Part shown: positions 1 through 11,347 of the stretch, piece by piece
How positions within the stretch are numbered: the stretch's first letter is position 1
Layout: each line of letters begins with the position of its first letter
Source: Elephas maximus indicus
Taxonomy: Eukaryota; Chordata; Mammalia; Proboscidea; Elephantidae
DNA: 64,000 bases
Assembly (NCBI RefSeq): GCF_024166365.1
Contig: NC_064819.1
Location: forward strand, 207,167,293-207,231,292
Direction of reading: 5' to 3'
Made by a program: the position numbers and the translations under genes
Notes under the pieces: generated by a model
Database searches by the model: none
What the model saw: only the letters and a program-made list of their open reading frames with translations
What the model was told of the DNA's origin: nothing

Positions 1-319
1 GGTGACAACTTGAGAGAGATTTTTGGGGTCCCTTCTTGACTAATTTTGAAACCCTTTCCTGTGGTAGAAGTTAAGGAGGGAGTACACGGAAAGAATGTGG
101 CATGAGTAAGAAGGAGGATCCAGGACTTTTCTTGTTTCATGACCCCAAAAAGCTCTAGAATGGACCCACAGGAATCATTCCTTATTTCAGTAGTTGTTGG
201 CTACTGAGGATCTCTTCAGCTTACCCAGCTAGATCTGCATCCTGTACAAGCCATTGGTTCAATCTAAAATGTTGGAGGAAAGTTAATTGAGGCATCAGCA
301 TAAAAATATAACCTCAGAA
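1..319. other. No recognisable feature
   Basis: Unique-looking sequence with frequent stops in all frames and no repeat family recognised. Confidence 0.4.
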
Positions 320-378
320 GACTGCCAGTAGCAAGTCATGGGTTTGAAACTTTACCACTTACTATGTGATCCCAGACA

Positions 379-1615
379 ATGTTCTGCTGCTATTCATAAG
401 GTTTTCACTGGCTAATAATTTTCAGAAGTAGACTGCTCGGTCCTTCTTCCTAGCCTGTCTTAGTCTGGAAGCTCAGCTGAAACCTGTCCTCCATGGGTGA
501 CCCTGCTGGTATCTGAATACCGGTGGCATAGCTTCCAGCATCACAGCAACACACAAGACCCCACAGTACGACAAACTGACAAACATGTGATCCCAGAGAA
601 TGGGAATTCCAGAACACTTAATTGTGCTCATGAGGAACCTTTACGTAGATGAAGAGGCAGGTGTTCGGACAGAACAAGGGGGTACTGATTCGTTTAAAGT
701 CAGGAAAGGTGTGTGTCAGGGTTGTATTCTTTCACCATATCTATTCAATCTGTAAGCTGAGCAAATAATCCGAGAAGCTGGACTATATGAAGAAGAACGG
801 GGCATCAAGATTGGAGGAAGACTCATTAACAATCTGCATTATGCCGGTGACACAACCTTGCTTGCTGAAAGTGAAGAGGACTTGAAGCACTAGTAATGAA
901 GATCAAAGACCACAGCCTTCAGTATGGATTGCACCTCAACATAAAGAAAACAAAAATCCTCACAACTGGGCCAATGAGCAACATCATGATAAACAGAGAA
1001 AAGATTGAAGTTGTCAAGGATTTCATTTTACTTGGATCCACAATCAATAGCCATGGAAGCAGCAGTCAAGAAATCAAAAGACGTATTGCATTGGGTAAAT
1101 CTGCCACAAAGGACCTCTTTAAAGTATTGAAGAGCAAAGATGTCACCCTGAAGACTAAGGTGCGCCTGACCCAAGCCATGGTATTTTCAATTGCACCATA
1201 TGCATGTGAAAGCTGGACAATGAATAAGGAAGACCAAAGAAGAATTGATGTCTTTGAATTGTGGTGTTGGTGAAGAATATTGAATATACCATGGACTGCC
1301 AGAAGAACGAATAAATCTGTCTTGGAAGAAGTACAACTAGAATGCTCCTAAGGATGGCAAGACTGCATCTTACATACTTTGGACATGTTGTCAGGAGAGA
1401 TCAGTCTCTGGAGAAGGACATCATGCTTGGGAAAGTACAGGGTCAGCAGAAAGAGGAAGATCCTCAACGAGGTGGATTGACACAGTGGCTGCAACAATGG
1501 GCTCAAGGATAACAGCAACGGTAAGGATGGCATAGAACTGGGCAGTGTTTTGTTCTGTTGTGCATAGGGTGGCTATGAGTCAGAACTGACTCGACAGCAC
1601 CTAACAACAGCGACA
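379..1615 (+). mobile_element. RTE (BovB-like) LINE insertion with inverted 5' end
   Basis: The 3' segment (about 597-1615) carries the end of the reverse-transcriptase frame. Its RT block has a mutated YADD motif (YAGD near 840), and the C-terminal frame 896-1273 is still open. The usual RTE tail (CTAACAACAGCGACA) closes it. The first part (379 to about 588) is RTE 5'-end sequence in the opposite orientation. ATGTGATCCCAGACA (364-378) and ATGTGACCCCAGACA (1616-1630) flank the whole as a 15-bp TSD with one mismatch, so this is one insertion event into a MIR. Confidence 0.85.
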
Positions 1616-1683
1616 ATGTGACCCCAGACAGGTTACTTAACTTCTCTGTGCCTCCATTTCCTCATCGTTAAAATGGAGCGAAG

Positions 1684-1904
1684 ATAGGTAAGATGATAAG
1701 ATATCTGAGATTTGATTCAAAAGTTGGAGAAAGGGTGCAGTATCACTAGATACATAAACCAAACTTTTATCTGGCTATCAGTGAGCAATTGTTGAGTTGG
1801 GTTATGGCTATATTGAACTTCACGATGCTATTCTCACTACTTTGAAATTTTCCATAATGAAAAGCTTGAAATTTTTCATAACAAAACACTTTTTAAAGTA
1901 GCAG
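1684..1904 (+). mobile_element. Probable old L1 3' tail
   Basis: The stretch ending in 'TTTGAAATTTTCCATAATGA' and a repeat of it resembles the 3' end of old mammalian L1s, and it interrupts the MIR exactly between two MIR blocks. Subfamily not identifiable by eye. Confidence 0.45.
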
Positions 1905-1956
1905 TATTAACAGTACCTATTTTTTTATTTCATATGGTTGTCTTAAGGATTAAATG

Positions 1957-2132
1957 GCTGACCCTGGGTGGTGCCAACAGTTGACGCACTTGGTAGCTAA
2001 GTAAACGTTTAGAGGTCCTGATGCCTCAGAGGAAAAACATGACAATCTAATTCCAGAAAACAGCCATTGAAAGTCCTATGGAACACAATTCTACTCTGAC
2101 ACACCTGGGGTCAACCTGACTGCAGGTAGTTT
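1957..2132 (+). mobile_element. AfroSINE, diverged
   Basis: tRNA-like head (CTGACCCTGGGTGGTGCCAACAG) and SINE body in plus orientation. A perfect 14-bp TSD TTAAGGATTAAATG (1943-1956 and 2133-2146) flanks it inside the MIR. Confidence 0.85.
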
Positions 2133-2187
2133 TTAAGGATTAAATGACTTAATGTATGTAAAACCCTTCAGCCAGTGTTTGGCCCAT

Positions 2188-2392
2188 TTTGTTGTTGTTA
2201 GTTGTCACTGAGTCAATTCTGACTTATGGCTACCCCATGCATGCAAAGTAGAGCTGATTCATAGAATTTTCAAGCCCGTGACCTTCTGGAAGCAGATCAC
2301 CAGGCTTATCTTCTGAGGCACCACTGGGTAGGTTTAACCACCAAACTTCAGGCTAATAGTCAAGAGCTTAACTATTCGAACCACCCAGGGAT
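2188..2392 (-). mobile_element. AfroSINE, old variant with RTE-like tail
   Basis: Reads in reverse from the GTTGTTGTTAG tail to the 'CACCCAGGG' head. It is flanked by GTTTGGCCCAT (2177-2187) and GTTTGGGCCAT (2393-2403), an 11-bp TSD with one mismatch. Confidence 0.85.
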
Positions 2393-2430
2393 GTTTGGGC
2401 CATAGTAAGCACTATTAATATTAATGTCAG

Positions 2431-2865
2431 GTATTCATATTATTAATGTTATTATTTTCATCATCTTACATAGGGTGTACACTTACTTAACACCAAGAGA
2501 GCTGTACTAATAACTTCAGTAATGTTAAATATATCAGCTTTTCCTTTTTTCTAATAATTCCACCCTTTTTCCTCTATTTTTGACTACCCTGCACTTTAGT
2601 TCAAGGCCTCTTTTTCTCTCTCTCAAGGATATTCAATGGCATCCAAGCTGTTACCCTGCCTCCTGTCTTGCCCTCCACCCCCTTAATGCAGAGAGCAGCA
2701 GGACAGTACATGCAAAGGGTGCCATGAGGCAGGCATTTCATGGAGTAGGCGTGGCAGGAGCTAAGGAGGCACACAGGGACACAAGGCTACTGAGGCATCC
2801 AGGGGTCAGATCACCAACTGAAAGCGGAGAAGTTGCAAACAAGGCCATGTGAAACGGATTAGAGT
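2431..2865. other. No recognisable gene
   Basis: AT-rich (2440-2580), then a mixed stretch. The open frame at 2580-2852 has no recognisable protein content. Confidence 0.4.
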
Positions 2866-3245
2866 TATTGTTGTTGTTAGGTGCCACTGCGTCAGCTCCA
2901 ACTCATAGCGACTTTATGTACAAGAGAAGGAAACGTTGCCCAGTCCTGTGTCATCCTCACAATTGTTGTTATGTTTGAGTCCATTGTTGCAGCCACTGTG
3001 TCAATCCATCTCATCGAAGGTCTTCCTCTTTTTCACTGACCCTCTACTTTATCAAGTATGATATCCTTCTCCAGGATCGATCCCTCCTAATAACATGTCC
3101 AAAGTATATGAGACAAAGTCTCACCATCCTTGCTTCTAAGGAGTATTCTGGTTGTACTTCTTCCAAGACAGATTTGTTCATTCTTGTGGCAGTCCGTGGT
3201 ATATTCAATATTCTTTGCCACCACCACAATTCAAAGGCTAGAGCA
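2866..3245 (-). mobile_element. RTE LINE 3' fragment
   Basis: Minus-strand copy of the RTE 3' end. The GTTGTTGTTAG tail at 2871-2881 is followed by the terminal coding block, whose reverse frame gives the 'WWWQRILNIPRTATR' RTE C-terminus. It is 5'-truncated. Confidence 0.9.
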
Positions 3246-3830
3246 ATACTCTACAAATGAGATGAGGAGAAACTGAACCAGGACAATGGCAGTGGGAAGG
3301 AAAAGAAACTAATGAGAGAGAGACAGAGACTGAGAGAAAGAATCAGGACAACCTTTCTGAGACAGGCTAAATGTAATGCATGAGAAAGAGACAGAAGTAC
3401 AAGATGACTTCAAAGTTTCAAACCTAGATAGGATTGTGATGGCCTTAAATGAGGCCGGGCCACCAGTGTAATACATAGAATTGGGCAGGGGTTGGAGAAA
3501 AATGATGGGTTTGGTTTTAATGAAATATGTTTGTGGTACCTCAGAACACCCATGGAGAAATGTCCAGAAGGCCCGCAGAACTGAGAATTTGCTTTATCCC
3601 TGAGACTGCCCCTCCCACCCCCCTTTTTTTCCACTTTTTAACACAATGTGTTAAAAATGCATTATCGTCTTAAAGTTGAGAGTAATTATAATAAGATGGA
3701 GAAAAATTAAAAATTTCATTAAGAAAGTTCTGGATATTGCAGTGCTAGCTGTAATTGAATCAAAAAAGACAACTAATTCTGGGAAATATGCTTAGAGATA
3801 ATAAATTGAATTGTGTGTATATGTGTGTGG
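3246..3830. other. Unresolved; possible ancient repeat
   Basis: GAGAGAGACAGAGAC-type low complexity (3310-3345) and a stretch resembling an ancient LINE 3' portion, too diverged to name. No gene seen. Confidence 0.3.
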
Positions 3831-3900
3831 GAGCACCCAGACACACCCAGAGTCTCTGTCTTTCTCTCACACACACACAGACACATTTACACACAGAAAC
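3809..3900. repeat. Interrupted (TG)/(CA) microsatellite
   Basis: GTGTGTATATGTGTGTGGG then CACACACACAGACACA tracts. Two overlapping open frames begin within or near them. Confidence 0.7.
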
Positions 3901-3949
3901 TGTTTTCCCTATCCGTCAACACAGCAGAAAGAAACCACGGTGCTGGGCA

Positions 3950-4640
3950 AGGAGTAGATGATCACACCCAACCTCCCGCTTTGATTAATAAGCAACAGAA
4001 TCTTGTTCCTGTTCTGAGGGAGCTTTTCTATCATGGCTGTAGTCTCTGGAGAGCTCCAGCCTACAAAGCGACAACATCTGGTGCCCATTATTTCCCCAGA
4101 TCTGTTGTGATTAGTCCATATGATAAGCCTGGCCAATTGCTGTGGGCAAGGGATTGCTACATTCCCCCCATCAGGATATGGAGCTGTCACTTCTGGTTTG
4201 TGGCCCCTGCTAATTTGCCAGCACAATTTCCAATATCTGCTAGAATTCCACAAGGAAATCTCAGTGCCTTGCAGGGGCAATAGGCTGTGCGGCTGTAGAC
4301 AGAAGGCTAGCACTGATAATAAAAAGGAGAGGTTTATCAATTAACTCAAGCAGCGCTGTGTAGAGAGTGACTGGCTGCCGACTCCCACTTCCGTTGGGCT
4401 GTGCTGATGAAACGGCCCAGGGCCATTTCAGGCTTGCTGACGAAACAGTGACGCATCCAAAAGTTAAAAATATAAAATCTCAGAAACTCTTTGCTGTTTT
4501 AATAAACGGAATTTTCTGGTTTTCCAAATGTTTTTCATTCTCCCTCTTTAGCTCTCCTGTCCAAGCAATGGTAGACAAGAGTCATAGTTGGAGGTGATCC
4601 AGGTTGCAGAATGGCCTGTCACTTGAGATGCAGGAGGAAG
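3950..4640. other. Candidate conserved non-coding element
   Basis: Repeat-free, moderately GC stretch in an AT-rich, repeat-dense region. It contains CTTTGATTAATAAG (3979-3992), TGTGATTAGTC (4106-4116) and GGCCAATTGC (4131-4140), the last including an inverted CCAAT core. Frames on both strands are open for 140-156 codons but resemble no protein I know. The enhancer reading is inference. Confidence 0.3.
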
Positions 4641-6247
4641 ATTCAAAGGCAGTTATGTTATCTGATAGAACTCATTAGTACCAGAGCTGGATATTATAAT
4701 ATATATCCCTAAAAATCTACCTAGGACACAGTTATGAGAATTTGGGGAATCTATTAGAACCAACTATGGACTGACTGCAAAAAGTGAAAAATGTAATCCC
4801 GTGTAATTTTTGGAAAACACTAATTATTGTGGAATAAATGTCTATTCCATATTAAATAAGTTCCAAAGATGAATTTTGAAACATTTCACCAAACAGAGTT
4901 GAGGAGACAAAGTTAGCTCTTTCCACATACTTTTTATAATCTTAATAATCACTTAAAGTTATTCAGCTCAAAACTGTTTTTAGAAGACTGTGCTCAATTT
5001 TCATACTTTCAAAAGTAATTTCAGGCATTACTTCAGAATCTGAAATAGTAAAACATAACTATTCTCTATCACTTATCCTATAAAACCCGTAGTTCCTACC
5101 TAATCACGTGCCAAGTGTCACTAAAAGTTGTCACAAAGAACTTAAGTTCACGTGTTGCTTAAATTTGTATAAAGAAAGTAAAGCTGCCAACATATTATGT
5201 GAGGAAGACAATGCAATGAGTGCCTGAATTTATCCTCTGTTATCTAGGTGTTTTGCCATTGTGCAAACATGGACCTAAGATCTAAGGTGGAAAAAGGCTA
5301 CCTTGGAACCACTAGCAAAGATGTTAGGAGCAATACATCGCGGGGTGCTTAATGTTGTAAACAAAGGTCAGATTTATACAGCCAGTTCACTCCAATAAAT
5401 GTAAATGTGGGTGAAATAAAATAGTGGTGGGAAGAAAGAGGGGAAGTTTCACTTGAATTATATCATACAATGATGTCCATTTTTTCCCCCAGTAGTGGCA
5501 GTGCCCAGAAAGAAAAATAGAAATACTGATTTAAGGCCAAAGTGCAGATGGTGCCCCATCTTACTTTGTCTGAGTCCAGTCTGTTTCCTTTATCTTTGTT
5601 TATTAATCCAGTTCTAATCTTTATGGTACCATCCAGAGCACCTTTACCTAAGGCAGTTAGAAAACATCACCTAACAACACAGCGACAACAATGTAAAGTC
5701 TCCTGGGGTAAAGAGACTAGTCTTCCTGTCCAAGCGCAGCTCCAGTAGTTCCACTTGACTAGACTTACAGAGGAGCCGAAGGAGGTCAGACCCTCTCCAT
5801 TGACACTAATGGGCCGTTTTATGCAAAACTGTTCATTTTCTGGAAGGGAACATGTCTGACTGGTGGAGTGATTCACAAAAAATCACTTCATTAAATGCAT
5901 ACCCTTCATGCGTAGCCTTATTCCCTTTAGTGGGGTAGAAAATGTGAACCATGCATAGCTACCCAAGGAAGGGGAAGCTCATCTGCACAATGAGAATCCA
6001 ACCACAAGGTCCAGTTTCTGCACTCAGACAATGACATTCTGCTGCTGACACACATTTATCCCTGGAGCCAGGGGCAGATTAACCAAGATACGCATGAGTT
6101 TATAATAAGCAAGGTACACACTGGCTTACTGTTGCTTACTTACTCATCTGTAGAGCACAATTTCACCTGGTTTTCATCACATCAGTTGTGGCGAAAAACA
6201 ATTAAACAGCCTCAGTTTAATTCTTTTCCCCCTAATTCTCCACAAGT
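4641..6247. other. AT-rich unique sequence, no gene seen
   Basis: No retroelement could be named. Stops are dense in all frames. Confidence 0.4.
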
Positions 6248-6448
6248 GAGCCCCATTGATACAATGGTCAAGAGCTCGGCTGCTAACTGGGAGGTAGCAG
6301 TTTGAACTCACCAGCCGCTCCACAGGAGAAAAGACCTAGGGATCTGCTCCCATAAAGATTACAGCCTAGGAAACCCTATGGTTAGTTCTGCTCTGTCCTA
6401 TAGAGTCACTATGAGTTGGAACTGACTCGATGGCACACGACAACACAA
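6248..6448 (+). mobile_element. AfroSINE
   Basis: Plus orientation. tRNA-like head with 'TCAAGAGCTCGGCTGCTAAC', the long internal form with 'CATAAAGATTACAGCC', and the 'GTCACTATGAGTTGGAA' tail block. Confidence 0.9.
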
Positions 6449-7029
6449 GCCTCCATAGCATAGCATTCTCCAAAAACCAATGAAACCAACACAAGCTGAA
6501 TAATTGTTCTATTCTTGAAAGAACACTTGCTCCCAGAAATTCTCTTGCAGTCTCCAAAAACGTAAGTCCAAAGACACGAAGATATCAGAGGAGAAAGGTG
6601 CGAAACTTGGGAAAGGAGAAGGGTCAATGCCTACTGAAGCTTGGAAGGAAGGCAGAAGTCAAGTAAGAGGATGAGAAGCTGAGATGTCGGAGCATGGTGA
6701 AAATGCTGAAAGACCCTGGATACAATTTATCTAAGCTTTTTGAAGCTTCAGCAGGCTAAATCACCTTTACCGTTGGGCCAACTCTGTTCACCTGAAGTTG
6801 CCTTACTTAGTTGAAGTCGGTGCTCGTAGTTGCAAAATGCTGCAGCTTCTTATCCATTTGAATGGTGTTTTGGCTTCTCTAATCAGAACGTCTCTCAGTC
6901 ATATTGCTTTTCAACTTCTGCATTGGGTTTGGTAATACTAGACTTCATTTAGTGTTCAGAGTCTAAACCATTAGATGTTTCAAAATACAAAAAATGAGTT
7001 CTTTTCCTTTAAGAGTGCACTGACCAGCA
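6449..7029. other. Unique sequence, no gene seen
   Basis: No repeat or coding signal recognised. Two short frames on the minus strand continue from the SINE and are not genes. Confidence 0.4.
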
Positions 7030-7340
7030 GCCTGTGAAAAGTCCGATTTGCTGCGATTTGCAAGCCCAGGGCTGCTCAGAGCTCAGCTGCACCAGGCTAA
7101 TTTCCATAAGCATCATGTGGTGTTACAGAAACCACATTTTGCCAAGCTGTCAACTGTACAGCCTTCTCTTTGCTAAACAGACTCCCATTAAAACTGTCTG
7201 CACAATTTGTCAGTTAAATGAGGTACAAGAGGGACGCTCTATTTGCCCCTAATTAGCTGTGCAGACTACCTTTGTCTGTTTGATTAAGCATTCACATTAT
7301 CAATTTTGTTTAATCTGATTCATTTCACACACCTCCCCTG
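7030..7340. other. Candidate conserved non-coding element with homeodomain sites
   Basis: Repeat-free stretch containing the palindrome CTAATTAG (7249-7256), TTGATTAAGC (7280-7289) and TTTAATCTGATTC (7309-7321), typical of developmental enhancers. Conservation is not testable here. Confidence 0.35.
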
Positions 7341-7553
7341 GGACTCAGCCCATACGGTTAACTAATCTCTGATATCATCTCTCATATCAGGCAGCTATCA
7401 TCTCCCCCAGAATACATTCTACCCACAGGCACCACGATCATCAAGCTCAGCAGAGGGGAGTTGGTCTGATGAGGGGCAGAAATTTAGCTTTGGAATTGTT
7501 GCTGAACCATGACAAGCCTTTAAAGCATAAAGCAGAGTCTTCTTGTCTTAGTT

Positions 7554-7958
7554 ATCTAGTGCTGCTATAACAGAAATACCACAAGTAGATGGCTCCAACA
7601 AACAGAAATCTGTTCTCTCACAGTTTAGGAGCCTAGAAGTCCGAATTCAAGGCACTGGTTCTAGGGGAAGGTTTTTTCTCTCTGTTGGCTGTGGGGGAAG
7701 GTCCTTGTCCCTTCAGAGCTTCTGCTCCCGGGCAGTCTTCATGTGGCTTGGCGTCTCTCTTTCCCCATTTCTGCTTTTTCACTTGCTTGCTTAATCTCTT
7801 TTATATCTCAAAAGAGATTGACTCAAAACACACCCTACATTAATCCTGCCTCGTTAACATAACAAAGACAACTCATTCCCAAATGGAATTATAACCACAG
7901 GCATACAGGTTAGGATTTACAACACATATTTTGGGAGGACACAATTCAATCCATAACC
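7554..7958 (-). mobile_element. ERVL-MaLR-type solo LTR
   Basis: Minus-strand copy beginning TGTCTTAGTTATCTAGTGCT and ending 'CACAATTCAATCCATAAC', the conserved 3' and 5' ends of a MaLR-like LTR present four more times in the window. Confidence 0.75.
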
Positions 7959-7974
7959 CTTCGTCAGTACCATC

Positions 7975-8165
7975 TGTATGCTGTCATCCATCCATTCGTT
8001 TATTCATATTCACTAAGTCACTCATTCAGGCAGTAAACATATTTTCTGCCTACTAGGCATCAGGGGCTATGGTGGGAGCTGGGAGGGATATGAAGATGTA
8101 TAAGCTAAGGTTCCTGCTCTCACAATGCTGATTATCTCAGCCCTGGAGAGTGCTGTGAAAACCGT
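7975..8165 (-). mobile_element. L2 LINE 3' fragment
   Basis: Reverse of the L2 3' end: an ATTCATATTCACTAAGTCAC-like block, then 'TGCCTACTAGGCATCAGGGG' and a 'GTTCCTGCTCTCACAATGCT' block. Confidence 0.65.
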
Positions 8166-9057
8166 CCACTAGCATGGAAAGCACACTTTTGCCCTGAGGC
8201 TATTTCTCCTAGTATCTGTCACACATGGCCTATTCCATTAGGCTACCAAACAACTCTCTAAAGAAAGCTTTCAGAGAAAGGCATAAAACCAGCAGTCATG
8301 GCTTCACAACTCATCTCCCCTCCCATTCCCAAGATGGAAAATTGGTTGCCAACAGAGAAGGAGGGGTTTTAGGTATTAGAATCAACAAATCATTTGATTG
8401 CAAATAGTTGTGAGATTTCATTACACCCAATATACGATTGAAGTTATAATTTAGTGAAAGCAAGCTATTACATTCAATCTCCATCTTTTAGTATGTTAAC
8501 AGAAAGAACGAATACTAAACGCTAGTACAGGCAACTGAAATTTTTTAAAGAAAAAGTAATTGGCTTAATTTAGTAGAAAATAAAACTATCCATCAGAATG
8601 GGAGCAGTTGAACAATGTACAGGTGTTCATGGCTCATTAAATTTTTGTATTCCTAAAAAGCTGTGTTTAAAATGTTATACTGGTTAAGATTATAATCTCA
8701 GAAGCATTCCCACTAAAAGTTTCTGTGTCCTGGCAAGTAATAAACGCTTGAGGGTGAATATTGGGACCTCTGAGTAGGAAGTGGTTATCCAGTGCAATTG
8801 TCTACTTTATCTGTGAATCTTCTGGGTGACATCCTGGATGAGGGAATTGTCGGATTACACCTAGGAATCTCCACACCACTGTCCTGCAGAGCCTTCGCCT
8901 GGTCAGTCAGTTCTGACTACTAGAAATGCCTTCACCATGCTAAGCTGAAATCTGCCTCTATGGAGCTCTCACTCACTGACTCCAGTTCTTTCCTCTGGAT
9001 CCATGCAGGTAAGTCTAACTCCTTCTTTAACCTTTTGGAGACAGTTTTTATGCCCCC
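8166..9057. other. Unique sequence, no gene seen
   Basis: AT-rich; no repeat could be named. Confidence 0.4.
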
Positions 9058-9578
9058 TGTGATGGTTAAGGTTGTGTGTCAACTTGGCTGAGTCATGATT
9101 CTCAGTGGTTTGGCAGTTGCGATGTAGTTTGGCAGCTATGTAATCACCTCCATAATGAGATCTGATATAAAACAATCACCTCCATGATGAGATCTGCTAT
9201 GAGCAGCCGATCAGTTGAAAGGGCGTTTCCTCAGGGATGTGGCCTGCATTCAATATATGTGGACTTTTTGGCAAGGCTTGTGGGCTTTTGGTTACTCTGG
9301 ATCCTGCACCTGGCTCCTACTCATTTGACTTCCAATCCTTGGGACTTAAGTTAGCAGCTTACCTGCCACTTTTGGGATTTGTCAGCCTCTGCAGGCTGTC
9401 ATCCAGTGGCTTCTCAGCTTACCTGCTGATCTTAGATTCTTCAACTCCTTCAACTAGGTGAGTCAGGAGAAGTGTCCAGCCAGACCCACGACTTGGGGTT
9501 TTCTAGCCTCTGCAACCGAGTAAGCCATTTCCTTGCTATAAATCTCCCTCTCCTATATATATTTATCTAATATCTATA

Positions 9579-10251
9579 TGTCTTAGGCTGGGTTCTCTAG
9601 AGGAGCAAAACCAGTAAAGCATATAAATACATACATAGAGAGATTTATTTCAAGGAAACAGCTCACGCAGTTGTAGAGGTTGGAAAATCCCAAGTCCATG
9701 GATCAGGATAGAGGCCTTTCCCAATTCACGAAGCTGCAGAAGCTGGGGAACCCATGATTGGCAGGTCAGAGAGCAGGGCTCCCACTCACAGGCTGTGAAG
9801 GCCGAGGAATCCCAAGGTCGGCAGGCAAGATCACAAGGTTTCTCTTGATTCATATACCTGCAGGAGCTGGTGAACACAAGATCAGTAGGTCGGGAAGCAG
9901 GACTCTTGCTCGCAGGCTGTGAAGATGACGAATTCCAAGATGGACGGGTAAGTTGCTGGCTCAAGTTCCAAGAACCACAGGTCAGACAAGAGACAGCTGC
10001 TGGATCCAGAACAGCCAGAAACCTTGGCAAGGCAAGCAGGAAGGAAATAAGTGGCAGAAGGCAGAGAGATTAAGGCTAAGGGGGTGGTGAGCCACCACAG
10101 GCCCTGGCCCTGCCAGTACCAGTCAGCAAATTCTATCGTGGGGGAGATCACATATCAAATTTCAACAGGAAAGTGATCACAACATTATTTAGCTGCCAAA
10201 ACACTGAGAAACATGGCCTAGCCAAGTTGATACACAATCTTAACCATCACA
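9579..10251 (-). mobile_element. MLT1-like solo LTR, full length
   Basis: Begins TGTCTTAGGCTGGGTTCTCT and ends 'CTTAACCATCACA', the two LTR termini in reverse. Flanking pentamers CTATA (9574-9578) and CTGTA (10252-10256) look like a 5-bp TSD with one mismatch. It lies in the opposite orientation inside a related LTR. Confidence 0.75.
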
Positions 10252-10297
10252 CTGTATCTAAATTTATGTATTATATATATATATATATGTATTACGA

Positions 10298-11275
10298 ATA
10301 ACATTACAAAGAACGGGAATTCCAGAACACTTGATGGTTCTCATGCAGAACTTATACATGGACCAAAAAGCAGTCATTTGAACATAACAAGGGGATACTG
10401 TGTGGCTTAAAATCAGGAGAGATATGTATCAGGGTTGCATCCTTTCACCATGCTTATTCTACCTGTATACTGAGCAAGTAATCTGAAAAGCTGGACTAGA
10501 TGAAAAAGAACATGGGATCAGGATTAGAGGAGCACTCATTAACAGCCTGTAATAGACAGATGACACAACGTTGCTTGCTGAAAATGAAGAGGACTTGAAG
10601 CACTTACTGATGAAATGCAAAGACTACAGCCTTCAGTATGGATTATAACTTAACATAAAGAAAAAAGTCCTCACAATTAGACCAATAAACCTCATAATAA
10701 ACTGAAAAAAATTGAAATCGTCAAGAATTTCATTTTACTTGGATCCACAACGCACATCTATGAAAACAGCAGTCAAGAAATCAAACAACGCATAGCATTG
10801 GGCAAATCTGCTGCAAAAGACCTCTTCAAAGTGTTAAAAAGCAAAGATATCACTTTAATGACTAAGGCAAGCCATGGTGTTTTCAATCACCTCATATGCA
10901 TGTGAAAGCTGGACAACCAATAAAGAAGACCCAAGTAGAATTGATGCATTTGAATTAGGGTGTTGCAAAGAATATTGAATATATACCCTGGAATGCCAGA
11001 TGAACAAACAAGTCTGTCTTGGAAGAAGTACAGCCAGAATGCTCCTTGGAAGCAAGAATGGCAAGACTTGTCTCACATACCTTGAACATGTTATCAGGAG
11101 GCACCAGTACCTGGAGAAGGACATATGCTTGGCAAAGTAGAGGATCAGCAAAAAAGAGGAAGTCCCTCAATGAAATGGATTGACACAGTGGTTGCGACAA
11201 TGGACTCAAGCATAACAACCATTGTGAGGATAGCACAGGATGGGGCAGTGTTTCATGCTGTTATACACGGGGTCA
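10298..11275 (+). mobile_element. RTE LINE 3' fragment, degraded
   Basis: Follows the RTE RT-to-tail region. The YADD region is degraded (AGACAGATGACA near 10555) and many stops and frameshifts are present. The tail runs into a (TA)n tract. Confidence 0.85.
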
Positions 11276-11276
11276 C

Positions 11277-11308
<32 letters not shown>

Positions 11309-11347
11309 TATATACATACATATATACATACATATATATGTATATAT
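11276..11347. repeat. (TA)n microsatellite
   Basis: Nearly pure TATATA with CATA interruptions at the junction between RTE and SINE. A further short (TA)n lies at 11516-11533. Confidence 0.95.

Larger units (their letters stand above)
320..2430 (+). mobile_element. MIR SINE split into five pieces by four later insertions
   Basis: The pieces lie at about 320-378, 1616-1683, 1905-1956, 2133-2187 and 2393-2430. In order they read through the MIR body, including the 'CTTAACTTCTCTGTGCCTC' core and the 'AGGATTAAATG' and 'CATAGTAAGCACT' tail blocks. The interrupting elements are an RTE (379-1615), an old L1 3' tail (about 1684-1904), a plus AfroSINE (1957-2132) and a minus AfroSINE (2188-2392). TSDs mark three of the four. 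Confidence 0.8.

Noticed and set aside
896..1273. Open frame with reverse-transcriptase-like protein
   Set aside because: It is the C-terminal part of an RTE LINE, repeated in other copies in the window, not a host gene.
3813..4340. Frames of 156 and 143 codons on opposite strands
   Set aside because: No recognisable protein content; one begins in a CA/TG microsatellite. They are better explained as chance frames in a possible non-coding element.
9650..10151. Overlapping frames of 126, 89 and 67 codons
   Set aside because: They lie entirely within an MLT1-like LTR.
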